A program made the translations under genes and the position numbers. Source: Microstegium vimineum (Eukaryota; Streptophyta; Magnoliopsida; Poales; Poaceae). Taken from it: DNA of 64,000 nt. Each line of letters opens with the position of its first letter. Position 1 is the stretch's first letter. The stretch is from NCBI GenBank assembly GCA_022036555.1, contig CM039124.1, forward strand, positions 54,652,456 through 54,716,455. Direction: 5' to 3'. Positions 45,837 through 58,119 of this stretch are shown here, piece by piece. The notes beneath the pieces are model-generated. The model saw nothing but the letters and a program-made list of their open reading frames with translations, was not told the origin of the DNA and did not search any database.

Positions 45837-46071
45837 CTCCCTCCGTTCTAAATTATAAGTGATTCTAAGAATCTTGGAGAGTCAAAACATCTCAAGTTTG
45901 ATAAAATAGAGAGAAACACAAATATTTATGAAATCAAATATATGAAAATATATCTAATAAAAAATCTAATAATTATTAATTGGTATCATAAATGTTATAA
46001 ATTTGGTTAAACTTGAAAAACTATGACTCTTCAAGATTCTTAGAATAACTTATAATTTGAGACGGAAGGAG
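45837..46071. mobile_element. Stowaway MITE
   Basis: Ends CTCCCTCCGTTCTAAATTAT and ATAATTTGAGACGGAAGGAG are inverted. TA follows at 46072-46073; the left flank is TG, so that side of the target is mutated. AT-rich interior with matching TTCTAAGAATCTTG arms. Confidence 0.8.
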
Positions 46072-46430
46072 TACTATTGAGTGTAGAATGAGCTCAACAA
46101 GTTTAGCGCCGATACAACCATATTTAAACCCGAAGCACAAGCTTGAGAACGATTAAGCAAGAGCCACCAAATATAGACAAATTCACTTCTCCTTCCGCTC
46201 TTATCTTAGATTGTGTTATCCATGTTCTATGCTCGCTCATTCTCTCTGCAATGAAAAATACAGCTGGCCAAAGTTTTTGTGCATACCACTTGTTCTCAAG
46301 AAGTGTTCAATTGTTGATTTAAGTATTAAATCAATAGTGCATAAGCATTATTTATAGGTTGGTTTAGTTGTTTTGTTGGGCTCCAAAATCCAAATCATCC
46401 TCCATATACAGGGATAGCTCAACACCAATA

Positions 46431-46678
46431 CTCCATGTCTCGAAATGACAAGTGTATTTTGATGATGCAAAAGTCAAAAAAAGAGATTTTCATAGTTAAT
46501 TCTTACTATATATATATTGTCATTTGCTAAAGAATCAATATAACTTTAGAGACACTTTGATACAAATCCATCGATACAAGTTTCATGTTCTAAATTTATA
46601 TGTAATGTGAATAACCGTTGGCCAAAATTTATGTGTCTTTTCTTGTTTGGAATATGATTTATTCTAGGATGGAGGGAG
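46431..46678. mobile_element. Stowaway-type MITE
   Basis: Starts CTCCATGTCTCGAAATGAC and ends TTATTCTAGGATGGAGGGAG. TA lies on both sides (46429-46430, 46679-46680). The ends are only partly complementary, so this is an old copy. Confidence 0.6.
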
Positions 46679-47015
46679 TAATACGTAGGGTCATGTATGG
46701 CCACTACGTGTGATCGAGCTACTGTACCTGCATATGTATGTTCAGACAAGAACCGCTGAATTGTACTAGTATAGCTGCATAGATTGTTCAAGGAGGCTTG
46801 CCGAATGAGAAACATATCTCTGATTGTTCATCGGCACAAACCAATAGTCCATATAAACATAATCACAGGGAAATTGACCATACATCATAGCACACAAATT
46901 TATCAAATAACTGCCACTACAATTTCAAATTGGAGTGGGTTTACGAACTGCGGAACAAAGATGTATGTTCATACAGATGGAACAGTTTTGGAACAAAAAT
47001 TGTATTAGTGTACAA

Positions 47016-49190
47016 TTAAATAGGGGCATCATCATTTCGCTCCCAACCACCAAGTCTGTCATCAGGATCATAATTCGTGAACAGCCGGAACTCGTTGCCT
47101 AATTTGTTCGAGTGCTGAGGCCTGAAACCGCAGGGATGGACATTCAGCAGCTCCAATGCACGATCCTTCTGAACTTCCCCTGGCAATATATAGAGTGAGT
47201 ACTGTATAACTGAATTTTCATTTGACAAATATAAGGTTCAACTATACTATTAGTATGAAACAAAGAGACTTGGATTTTTGAAATGGAAACAAAAGACTTT
47301 AATAAGGAACAAAAATACAATTCGGAACTGTCAGCACAGTTAATGCCACAATGGTTTAAACTAGATCATATACAGTTGCATACAAGTAGAAGCAGATAGT
47401 GTCATAGTAAATGTGTAACTCCTGCGCTATCCTATTAAGACATTAGCTAATGGACCATTCTGTCAAAATTAAACAAGGTGCAATGAAGTCGAAGTCATCA
47501 GTCACACCCTTGGCTAAGGTGAAACTATCGTATATAAGTTTCATACTATTGCTTAATGATTGCAGAGCAACATTAAAATACCAAATCAATATCAAACTAA
47601 CTACACTCGAAATAGTTAAAAGACATGATTGGATAGAATGGCTAATTGCTAGTTAGCTAAAAATTAGTCAAAATTAGCTCTAGTGTATCCAAACAGAAGA
47701 GCTAATAGATGACAGGATTACAAACGCTAAGCGAGTGGTGACCCACCGCCTAGAGATTAAGCTTGCTTAAGCGTTTTGTAGTTTAGTATAAACTAGCAAA
47801 TGTGCCCGTGCGTTGCAACGGAACTCAATACGTATCAAAATCGGACTTTATACTTTATCCGGTAAACATGTCCGTGTGTTGTAACGGAACACAATATGTG
47901 TACGAATCGGATTAGGGGAGCCGGACCAAAAAGTGGTGGAGGAGAGAAATTTTGCCTCTTTATTATTAGGTATAAATTCAGAATATTTGTTTTGGACAGA
48001 AAAAATAAGACATAAGAGTGAATAACAACTGACAGAGCACAAATGAATAAGGTTTTGGTCCCTCTCCACCTCCTCTCTCTCCTTCTATAGTGGAGGTGGG
48101 AGGAGAGTTTTTCACAATTTCCCTAATAGACTTATATTTACAAAGGAGCATTTAGTGGCTACAAATACACCCTAATAGGTGGGCCATTTTTTTAGCCAAA
48201 TCTTTGACTAGTTGTTAGCCAACTAGATAGCCAACCATAGATAATTTAGACTAATTTTTGACCTCTAAGTTCTCAACTAGTAACTAGCCATGTGCCCATG
48301 TACATCCAAACATGCCCGATGTTGAAGTCATCATCAACACCCTTGGTTAGATTATAAAGGTGAAGCTATCATATAAAATTTTCATACTAGCTTATTGATT
48401 GCAGAACAACATCAAAGTACCAAAAGGGCAAAAGCAATATCAAACTAACCGCTTTCACTTGACAGAGCATTGCTATGAGCCCAGTTACCTGTGAGCAGCA
48501 GCAGGAATGCATCTTCAGGCTGTGCGAGGAAAGACACTGTCTTGGCAACCTTTTCCAAGCATTCCTTACTCTGCACAACAACCGACGAATAATAACCATT
48601 TCTCTTCGATCTTTCTCTTATTTCAAGTGTTAACAATTAATCAAACACTTTTTAATAGGTAATCTCTGGTAGGGTAGAAACAGTACCAGATAGGGAGGGT
48701 CGGCAACGATGACGCGGTAGGCGTGCTTCATCGCCAGCGGCAGCTCCTCCGGTAGGTTGTAATCGTAGAAGGTGAAGTCGCCGCCATACTGCCCGAACCG
48801 CTCGTCGTACTCCAGCAGCTGCGCGGGCACTCCCGGGTCGGTCTTCTTCAGGTAGGCGTAGAACGTCGGGCACGAGATGCAGGCCACGGCGCCGGCGGCG
48901 GAGCCTGAGCCAGAAGGGGAGACAAGGCGGACGACCTCCTCCACCAACGCCCGCGCGGTGCGCTCGTCGTACCAGAACTGGCTCAGCCGCCAGTCCTCCT
49001 GGACCAGCTCTACCCCGCCTTCTCCACCTCCAGTTTCATCCTGCTCCTCCGGCCGCTGCTGTTCCGCCAGGAACTCCCGGAGCGCCTCCATCGCCGCAGC
49101 GCTCAGCTGAGGCACGTAGTCGTCATCTTCCTCCCCCCTGACCTCCTCGCTCACCCTCTCATCCTCCGCACCGCTCGCTCTCGCCGCCAT
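47016..49190 (-). CDS. EEF1A lysine methyltransferase 1-like (N6AMT2/EFM5 type)
   Basis: Three exons on the minus strand: 49190-48687, 48570-48489 and 47179-47016, 750 nt in all, 249 residues, all GT-AG. The order matches the family: an acidic N-terminus (DDDYVPQLSAAAMEALREFL), WRLSQFWYDERTA, CISCPTFYAYLKK, YDERFGQYGGDFTFYDYNLP, and the (N/D)PP(Y/F) catalytic motif as VIVADPPYL. The C-terminal part runs LLNVHPCGFRPQHSNKLGNE and FRLFTNYDP. Members trimethylate a lysine of eEF1A using S-adenosylmethionine in the cytosol. I chose the ATG at 49190 (MAARAS) over the one at 49286 because the extra 32 residues are low-complexity. It is divergent with the TOUSLED gene, about 650 bp between starts. 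Confidence 0.88.
47487..48449. repeat. Direct duplication flanking a MITE-like insert in intron 2 of the methyltransferase gene
   Basis: About 47487-47600 and 48321-48449 share GAAGTCATCA, ACACCCTTGG, TTTCATACTA, TGATTGCAGA and CAATATCAAACTAA in the same order. Between them lies AT-rich sequence with CTAGTTAGCTAAAAATTAG and, at its right edge, the complement of GGGCATGTTTGGATGTAC, resembling hAT-type MITE ends. Two diverged copies of a GTGCGTTGCAACGGAA phrase occur near 47810 and 47875. Confidence 0.6.
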
Positions 49191-49841
49191 CGCATCCACC
49201 GGCGGTGACTGCGGGCCTGCGGCGGCGCGGGTAGTAAACGCTCTCCTGGTCCACTCCGAACGATATGGGCTTAATGAAATGAGCATTTATGAAATCACCA
49301 CATGGGCCTCGTCGGCCCAAAGGCCCAGTGAGCCTGACGAAAAGAGCAGTAATAAAGCGGAGTGGCAATGGAATCGCTCGCAGGGGAGGGGAAACTGGGA
49401 AGGGAGCGGAAGAGAGGTGGGGTGACCGCCGCGCCTCCGTCCAGCCTTCCAGTTCCAGGCGTGGCGAACTAGGCAAGGGGGACGCTGCGCCTCCGCATAC
49501 GCTCCGCGAGTGAGCTCCAGCATAGTTGCCGCCGCCGCCGTACTGAGCTGCGGAGACCAGCGAGTCAACAGGTAGCAGAGGGGGAGGAGGGGAGCAGTTC
49601 GTGTTCGCCCGGTCACCGCCCGCCCGGAGCATTCCCGCTGCTGCGTCTACCTCAGTTTCTCGTCGCCGTGTTGCACGTACGGCTAGGGTTTGGAGATAGA
49701 TCCGTCCACCGCCCCGCCGGCTCGTGTGGAGGCGTGCCGTGGCGCGGGGAGGAATAGAGGAAGTGCCTGGCTCGCGCGGTTTTGGTTCCTTGTTCTCGAA
49801 GCTTCGGTGAGTGCGATCCGGTTCGGTCGCAATCGGTAGCA
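49191..49841. promoter_or_regulatory. Shared divergent promoter region (methyltransferase / TOUSLED)
   Basis: About 650 bp of GC-rich sequence between two divergent start codons, with no other gene. It contains GGGCC-type words (AATGGGCTT-like complement, ATGGGCCTCGTCGGCCC, AAAGGCCCAGTG around 49305-49330) like the plant GGCCCA (TCP/site II) motifs of housekeeping promoters. A donor-like GCTTCG|GTGAGT at 49806 may mark a leader intron or be read through. Confidence 0.55.
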
Positions 49842-52800
49842 ATGTCGGGCTCGTCGGCGGCAGGGGAGGACATAGTGCAGCACCTATCGTCCAATTCTAA
49901 CCCGTCTTCGTCGAAACTCGCTAAGCTCGAGGCCCGCATGGCCGGCAAGGCTGTCTCCACGCCATCGTCACCGCCGCACCATCCCATGGCTGCCCCCGCC
50001 TCCGCCCCCTCCATATCCTTCATGGACCAGGAGGAGCTGCCTGAGACTTCCTCTTCCGATGACGATGTCAGTCCTAAACCTTAGCGTCTCCTCTTACTTT
50101 CTCCTCCTTTTTTTTTTTGGCTCAAGTACATCTTTGATTTCCTTGCTCACACATTAGCTATGTTGCTATGATCTCTTTCTCGCCAGAACTATTTGTGGTA
50201 TTTCTTTTGTATTATATACATGTGCACGTGGTTTGGTAGTGTAACTGACCACAAATTAGTCAAAAATAATTCCACCTCTAGCTTTATCCTTATTATGCTA
50301 GCCCTGATCCAATTCCATTGTTTTGTTTTTGCTGATTAGAACTGCGAGGAGTTTTTGATACAAAAGAATACCCTCAAGCGTCCAAGATCTCCTGATGGTG
50401 ACAACATCCTTGCTCTTGGAAATTTTGAGGTGGGCTCATCTGTTAGGAACTGAATAGTTAATCTCTTATGTTTCTCTCCTGCATTCTTTTGTGTGCTTAT
50501 GAGTCTGAATATTCTTCTCACTTGGTGGATTCTCTTCTAATTCGAGAACCAGGGTTCGGCAAACGAGGCAGCAAAGATGCTAGATGTCACGGATACAAGA
50601 TCATCCTTGGACAATTCAAATAGGAAAAAACAAGGCCGTGGAAGGGGTCGTGCTGGTACAGGCCGAGGCCGTGGCTCAAAGACTGCTGATCAAACACGAC
50701 TGACTTCGACTTCCTCAGCAGTTGTAACAAATGGTCAATTAGATAAATTAACCAACAAGGTACGATGCATCTGTACCGTGCTAGTATCCTGCACATTCTC
50801 ATGTGCAAACTTCTGGCTCTTCTCATCAAAGCTATTTCTAGGTCATACTTAAACACAATGAATATATTATTGAAGGAATTGTTGTTTGAACTTTGAAGGC
50901 ACTTCCTATTTAAGGGTAAAGTTTTGGTCAGTTACAGGATGCTGAAATAGATCTTCTAGTAAATTATAAACATCTATGACTTAATAAAAGTTTGTAACTA
51001 AGAGCAAATTTGCGCCTACTGATAGATATTTATAACACTTTTGAACTACATAGTGAATTGAAATTTTGCAGATCTATGAATAATTAATCTACAACTTTTG
51101 TTCAAAGATAGTTTGAACTCTGTTCAATTATATTGTCTTGATCAAGTACTAGGATACAAGATCTGCATCTGGAGTGTTCTTCTGAAAGATATGTTTTTAG
51201 AGAACTCATTAACAGGTCGTTAGTGTTTTAAATTTTATCCCGATTCAAATGGTTTTGAAAAACAGCACGACGCCCCAGATATTGTTTGTGACAATTGGCC
51301 ACATGGATAGTTTGAAAGGTTTTGGGTAAACCATTATGTTTGACCCTACACTAAAGTTTTTAGCCCTATGAACAGACGACTATTTTCTCCATAATCCATA
51401 TTTACAATCTGCATCACCGGAAAGCATCGACACTTATGCAATACAAAACTGCATTCAATGATGAACAGTTGAACGATGAACCCTATTACACAGTAATTTA
51501 TCCTAACCTGCTAATTATGAGCACAATTCAACAGGAATCCCGATCGAGTGTTCAACCGGGCCATGACGACAGGGCTGCTTTACAGGTAACTCATTGCTTG
51601 GCATCATCGTCTTCTGCTAAATTTCGAAATATCTCCATTCTTCTCTAATCACACTATCACAGTATTGGGATGTGTCCTTTTGGAACTGTCTATGTTTCAT
51701 GTTTGCCTACTTCTGAATATGTCTTGTGGATGCCTAATTAATTAATACATTAACATGGAGTCTTTCAGATGGATTCTGTACATGGTTTTCATCCTTTTCT
51801 CCCCTTCCTTTGCTGGATAGTTTCCACTTACTTTCATTTTCTCCTGCCAGATTAGGCAATCCAACCCCGTAAAGTAGTATGGTGTAGTTAAGATTTTCTC
51901 AGAAGTAATAAAGCATAAGCAGTGTTAGTGAAATATTTTACTGATGCCATACCACTTTGGATGCTTATGAATAAACTACCAAAAATCTATGTGTGTTCTC
52001 GTTTTTGTTTTAAAATTCTATTCTTAAGCACTCTTCATTTAATAGGAAGAGTTGTCAATGTTACGTGGCAAAGTTGCATTTTTGGAGGAGGAACTTTCAA
52101 ATCGCCCCAAGAAGCAACAAATTATCATCAACTTAGTGATAGGTTAGCAAAGGTAAGGAGATACTTGCTACCAATTTTCATTTAAACATGTATTTTTAGT
52201 GTCTTGACATGTTGGCTTTGCCTTATTCTTACAGGAATTGAAGGATCTCAAAGATCATGACCAGCAAATTGAGATCTAAGGTTGGTAGCATGTTATTTTA
52301 TGGTTTACCATATTTTTTTTAGCTACTGCCATTCTTTCATTTCTGCACGCTGGTCTGCTATATTCAGGAAATTTAAATCCACTGTTTAGGCATACCATGG
52401 CAAATAACTGTAGGAAATACCTCACTTTCTTCTATATGCACATGATCTTCTACTATTGTCACCTGCTAGAAGCTGTGTGTGTCAGTGTGTACAATATACT
52501 TTTCCTTCTTATAATGGTCAGGCGCACTACATATATATTTTTAGACCAATGGAGATTGTACTTATGTGCATATGTCCTTGCTGCATGCATGTTGTTTGTC
52601 TATATGGTTTGGTTGTGGGTACTGGGTTTTGTGCTTTCCTTTTTTTTTTTCCTTGTGTGGTGGGCGCCATGGTGAGCTACTGTACTTGTTTAGCTTCAAG
52701 GCAGTCTTAATATTTGTTTTTGAGAAAATCTACTCAATCCATGCATGTAATACTAACGGTTCTCATTTTCATTAATGAAGCAAATGAAGGTCCTGTCTGA

Positions 52801-55800
52801 TCTGCTGATAGCTGTGTCAAAAGCAGAGAGGCAAGAAGCGCGAATGAGGATAAAGCAGGAATCTTTCAGACTTGGGAATGTTGGTGTTATGAGGTAATGT
52901 TCCAATGCCCATGCTTGATCCGTAATAGTATCCAGAGTGGCCCTTTTTGTTTGAAAGAGCCCCCTAACTGCAGCTCTTTATACCTTCTAAAATTGGTCCC
53001 TTAAATTTTTTAAGAGCAGATGCGGTTTCTTCTTTCTTTTTTTTTTTGGTATGATATGAATTGTGTATTGCGACATTGTTTTGGTTAATTCTACCTTGTT
53101 CATAACTCAGAGCTGGGACTATCATATCTGAAATTGGGAAGACGGACAGGCAATAAAAGATCTTAATTCTCACCTGGTGAGTTCTGCAACCACATAGATA
53201 TGTTTGACCTGTAGGCAGTAGAACTTGTATCTGCATGGTGGTCCAATTGTTGATATGTGGTAGTTGAGAACTGAGCAATGGATGGGAAATGATTGATGTA
53301 AAGTAGCCCTAAGGGGTTTGATAATCGCTCTCTTGTGGCAAGGGCAGGGGGCATCTTACCCCCATGGTGGACTTCTTTCTTTCTTTCTACAGACTTCTGT
53401 TCCAGACTCTTTTGTTTACAATTCTGGCCATATTAGTTATGATGGTCTTGTATACTGATTACTGAGTATCATGTTCAGAAGACACATTTGTACTTCCAGT
53501 AGGATTTTACTGACACATGCAATTCAAAGTTTTCACAAAGTTTATCTATAGAGGCATTCTGATTGCTAAGGAAATTTAGATGCCTTGAATTTATGGCAGT
53601 CAAATGGCTAGCATTTAAGTTTGACTTCACCTTAGTCTATGAGCAGTCATGCCATCACTATCATCTATAGTTAAGTTCTTGTGTATTTCTATTTCCTACA
53701 TAGGCATATCATCCTAGTCCTTTCTCATGTCTGAACTGTTATAAATGATATCCAAATCTTTTATAGGCTTTGCCAGTTTGCTGTCTACACCATCTTACTC
53801 TTTAGTAATGATGCATTTTCATATTTCTGAGATGCTTATGTTTGCGATATCTTTCTGTAGAAATCTTTACTGGAAACTAAGGAAACTGTTGAAAGGCATC
53901 GTAAATCACTTAAGAAAAGACAATCTGGTGAGTACATTTTTCCTTTATTGCTGGTGTTGACTTGAATCCTTATAAGCTTCAATATCTTGCATATGTTTTG
54001 CAGTTGCACACCAATGCATGCCAATATTGTTTCATGAAAAGTATTTGCAATAAATTTAAGTTGATGTAGATTTATTCTTATGACATTCCGGTTTGTTCTT
54101 TTTATACAAAGCAAACCTTCCTCCATTATTGCAAGTGAAAAAAGTCATAGCAGCTTAACAAAATGGAAAAAAGTGTACACTAGCTAAATTGTATATTTTT
54201 CTGGCAATATATTTCCTACATTCTTCTTTTTGTTGTTCTTTTTTTTAAAAAAATATCTTTCTGTTTAGACAAGGGTGATGGCAGCGATGCTGAGACTAGC
54301 ATGTCTGAGGAGGACATCCTCTTACAGGATGAGATATGTAAATCTCGTCTAACCAGCATCAAACGGGTAATTTTCTTTATGGTGCCATGGTTACTTGCCT
54401 AATTGGTAGTAAACCTTCTTAATCTGCTTTCTATGATTGTATTTCAGGAGGAAGAACAGTATATGAGAGAGCGAGATCGTTATGAGTTGGAAAAGGGGAG
54501 GCTTATACGAGAGATGAAGCGCCTCAGAGATGAAGATGGGTCACGCTTTAACAACTTCCAAATTCTTCACCACCGTTATGCTCTGTTAAATCTTCTAGGA
54601 AAGGGAGGGTTCAGTGAGGTTTACAAGGTATACTCTTGCTTTATGTATAATCTTGAAAACGAAATCTGAGGCATTAAATTTAGTCATACTAGGCCTATAT
54701 GGCTAATATAAAAACAGTCATTCTTTGCTTATATAGATAAGAAATACCAAATTTTGCATCTATTTAGTTACATGTGGGGCCCTTATTGAATACTTGCTTA
54801 AAGAGGGTAGGTGTTACTTTACCCATCTTTCTGTAGAAAATGTACTGTTGTAGTCTACCATCCTAAACTATTTGGTGGTTATATTCGTGTTGGAACATTT
54901 GGCTAGCTATTTTAGATTTTTTTTTATGAAGTCAGTCTAATGTGTAGTGATGTCTTTATAGAAATTTGGCTTGATAGTACATCAGTTACATGCAACAATT
55001 CTTTTGGGCAGGCTTTTGATTTGGTGGAGTACAAGTATGTGGCGTGCAAGCTTCATGGATTGAATGCTCAATGGAGTGAGGAGAAAAAACAGAGCTACAT
55101 ACGTCATGCGATTCGTGAATATAACATTCACAAAACTTTGGTGCATCCAAATATTGTCAGGCTATGGGATATATTTGAGATTGATCACAATACATTCTGC
55201 ACCGTCCTAGAATATTGCAGTGGTATTATATATATGTTTTTATGGCCTTCAGAATCCTGATTGATTTGACAACATAACAGTCTTTTATTTGTTCACTGTT
55301 CCTGATACCTGTCTGCGGAGGACTTCATTCTGTAGTCATTCTAACTAATCTCATTATTCAGAAGTGTTAGATAGATACTGTCTTATGAACTTTGGGCATA
55401 TATTGTTATTGTCCACATGCATTCATGTTTATATTTGGATGAATTTGTTCCATTTTGCTAGTAAAAACTGAGGTGGTTCTTGGAGAGGTAATAGTTGCTG
55501 ACCCATATAAAAATGAAGTGAATGCAATAACTGATGCTTCATAGATTTGGTAATGGTTTAGGTAATGGTTTATACAATTATTTCTCCCACATTTACCCAT
55601 TGGTCAGACTAGGATAGGTTGTCATTGGGGAAAAAAAAGGTAGGTGCAACATGCTGTTGGCTCGGGTTTGTTTCCCATCCTCTGTCTCGACAATGTCAGA
55701 CCAATTGACAAGATAAATAAATAAATAAATAAGACTCATGTGCTCTGTCTCGACAATGTCAGACCAATTGACAAAATAAATAAATAAATAAATAAGACTC

Positions 55801-57772
55801 ATGTGCAACTGTTTGATACTTCTAATGTATTTACTGCTAGCAATTCTATGTTTGATACTTCTATTTTGAGCCACAACTGTTACAGCAGCCACTGCCAACA
55901 ATAATAACTACACGGATATTCTTCCAATGCTTGCTATCTTATTAATCATCATACATTCCATTTTACATGTATTTTGATCAGTTCTGTGAAGCTTTTCTTT
56001 TACAATGTTGTAGTCTTTAATGATAGTTTTCCTTCCTAAATCTATAACCCTCAGATCAGGAAATCATCAATCATGAGATGTAATAATGTTCTCTTCATTG
56101 CTATTGTTTCAACCAGGCAAGGATCTTGATGCAGTCCTTAAAGCTACACCAATTCTTCCAGAAAAAGAAGCAAGAATCATAACTGTTCAAATATTTCAGG
56201 GCCTGGTTTATCTAAACAAGAGAGGCCAAAAGATCATTCACTACGATCTAAAACCTGGCAATGTTCTCTTCGATGAAGTTGGTGTTGCAAAAGTTACAGA
56301 CTTTGGCCTCAGCAAGATTGTGGAGGATGATGTTGGGTCTCAGGGAATGGAACTCACTTCTCAGGGAGCTGGAACCTATTGGTGAGTGTGATCCTTCTAG
56401 TTGATATTTTGCACTAGCTCACAGAAACTTTCAAGCTACCTGCTGTTATGGAATTTTTTTAATTATTTGCATTTTTTGCTATATACCTGGTGCAATACAT
56501 GCTCTTTATAAAAGAGTTGCAGCGTTCAAGTATCAATCTAAAACGAAAGGAATTACCTTTTGTTTTCATTGAGTAGTCGCATTACTAACAGGACATTCCT
56601 TCTTTCTATAATGCCTTACTTGAACAAGTGGGTGCTGTACACATTTAGTTTTTTTTATAACAGGGCATCATTGCTTTCCTTTTTTATGGCCATTGTTCCT
56701 TTAGAATGGCAGGCACACTCGCTTCAATTCCTTTCTGTTCTCTTTCAGGTATCTTCCTCCAGAATGCTTTGACCTCAGCAAAACACCATTTATTTCATCA
56801 AAGGTAATTATATCTGGCAACTGTTCTACCTGTTAATATGCTAACTGGTGAAAATATATTATGGTTCTTGTGATTTTTTTTTTTTTTTTCTAAATTATTC
56901 TACCCAACCAATAGCATAATATATTCAGGCACCAAAGATAACAGAAGGTCTCCTCACTTTAGCAAGTAGTTCTGGGATGTTTCAATTGTGAGGGGTTACC
57001 ATGAGGTGGTTTGGTTGTATGCAACGTTTACATAAAAAACACATATATCATCTCTAGCTCACATCATTTATGCAGGCCTGGGCTCATTTATGTGCATCCT
57101 GAACTTGATCCACTTTCCACAATAACATTTTTGAAATTTGAACTTCATCCTGATTAGTGATTAGCAATGTCGCATTAGCTTTTCCATTTGTTTTTATGCA
57201 GGTGGATGTTTGGTCAGCTGGTGTAATGTTTTACCAGATGCTCTTTGGACGGCGTCCTTTTGGTCATGATCAGACTCAGGAGAGAATACTTCGGGAAGAT
57301 ACAATTATCAATGCACGAAGAGTGGAGTTCCCTTCAAAGCCAGCTGTATCGAATGAGGCAAAGGTATGTTTCCATTTTTTTCCCATGGTGTTAATAGTTG
57401 CATACCCATCACGTGTATCAATCCCATCAATGCAAGATACTATGTGTGCACTTGTGAGACCTACTCACCTACTGATTTGTTTAATTTGGCATGTTCGTTC
57501 TGTCCTCAGCTTGCCCTGAGAATTTGCTGATGTTGGTTAGTTTGACAAAGTGTGTTCTCACCTCACCGCAAATAAAAACATTTAGTTGTACTGTAGTCAG
57601 TGCCAAGTTTCCATTTTGTTTTCATTCTAAAATTGTTTCACACACTTCCTTTTCCATTGTTCCTGAACATTCACAGGATCTGATACGCCGGTGCTTGGCA
57701 TACAACCAATCAGAGAGGCCAGATGTACTAACCATAGCTCAAGATCCTTATCTCTCATATGCAAAGAAGTAG
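49842..57772 (+). CDS. TSL: TOUSLED-like serine/threonine protein kinase, 16 exons
   Basis: Exons: 49842-50066, 50340-50429, 50553-50759, 51535-51585, 52046-52152, 52235-52280, 52781-52893, 53111-53176, 53861-53927, 54269-54366, 54448-54627, 55012-55222, 56117-56381, 56749-56803, 57202-57363, 57677-57772. The N-terminal half is Ser/Asp-rich with an Arg-Gly (GRGRGRAG) NLS-like patch and coiled coils. The kinase domain runs from GKGGFSEVYK through ACKLHG, HYDLKPGNVLF and DFGLSK to QDPYLSYAKK. TOUSLED kinases act in the nucleus on chromatin assembly factors such as ASF1 and are needed for leaf and flower development. Exons 5, 6 and 8 each differ by one base from the length that keeps frame (near 52100 minus, 52269 plus, 53134 minus). 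As written it is broken, but homopolymer sequence error is likelier than decay. Length would be about 680 residues. Confidence 0.88.
55681..55807. repeat. Tandem duplication, 63-bp period, with AAAT microsatellite (TSL intron 12)
   Basis: TCTGTCTCGACAATGTCAGA begins both units (55681, 55744), each ending in (AAAT)n and AAGACTCATGTGC. One G/A difference seen. Confidence 0.85.
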
Positions 57773-58019
57773 CCACTACTCCGGATTATATTTTGGCGAG
57801 GGTACCTGCTCACTTAATTAATGCGATTATGTATGGGGATGGATATCTCGTGAAGGAGCAAAGTGTTCCACAAGCTCAAGAAGACCCCAAAGGGTGCAAC
57901 TGTATATGTTGTAAATTTTAGTCTGCCCTAATACAGCAGTGGCCTGAAATCCAAAAGGCATCAGTGCAAATGCCAACTTCTTTGTAACTTAGAGACATCA
58001 GGCATTGTTTGAACGGGCC
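57773..58019. other. TSL 3' flank up to the gap
   Basis: Probable 3'UTR. No gene. Confidence 0.6.
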
Positions 58020-58119
58020 NNNNNNNNNNNNNNNNNNNNNNNNNNNNNNNNNNNNNNNNNNNNNNNNNNNNNNNNNNNNNNNNNNNNNNNNNNNNNNNNN
58101 NNNNNNNNNNNNNNNNNNN
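58020..58119. other. Assembly gap, 100 N
   Basis: Exactly 100 N. It separates the TSL contig from the minus-strand GH3 gene and removes that gene's C-terminus. Confidence 0.98.

Larger units (their letters stand above)
45352..47015. other. AT-rich intergenic region with two Stowaway MITEs
   Basis: No gene. A TA microsatellite (about 45606-45640) and the MITEs listed separately. No GH3 sequence continues on this side of the gap. Confidence 0.7.

Noticed and set aside
49842..57772. Calling TSL a pseudogene
   Set aside because: All 16 exons, splice sites and kinase motifs are intact apart from three single-base run-length differences matching an error pattern seen elsewhere in the window.
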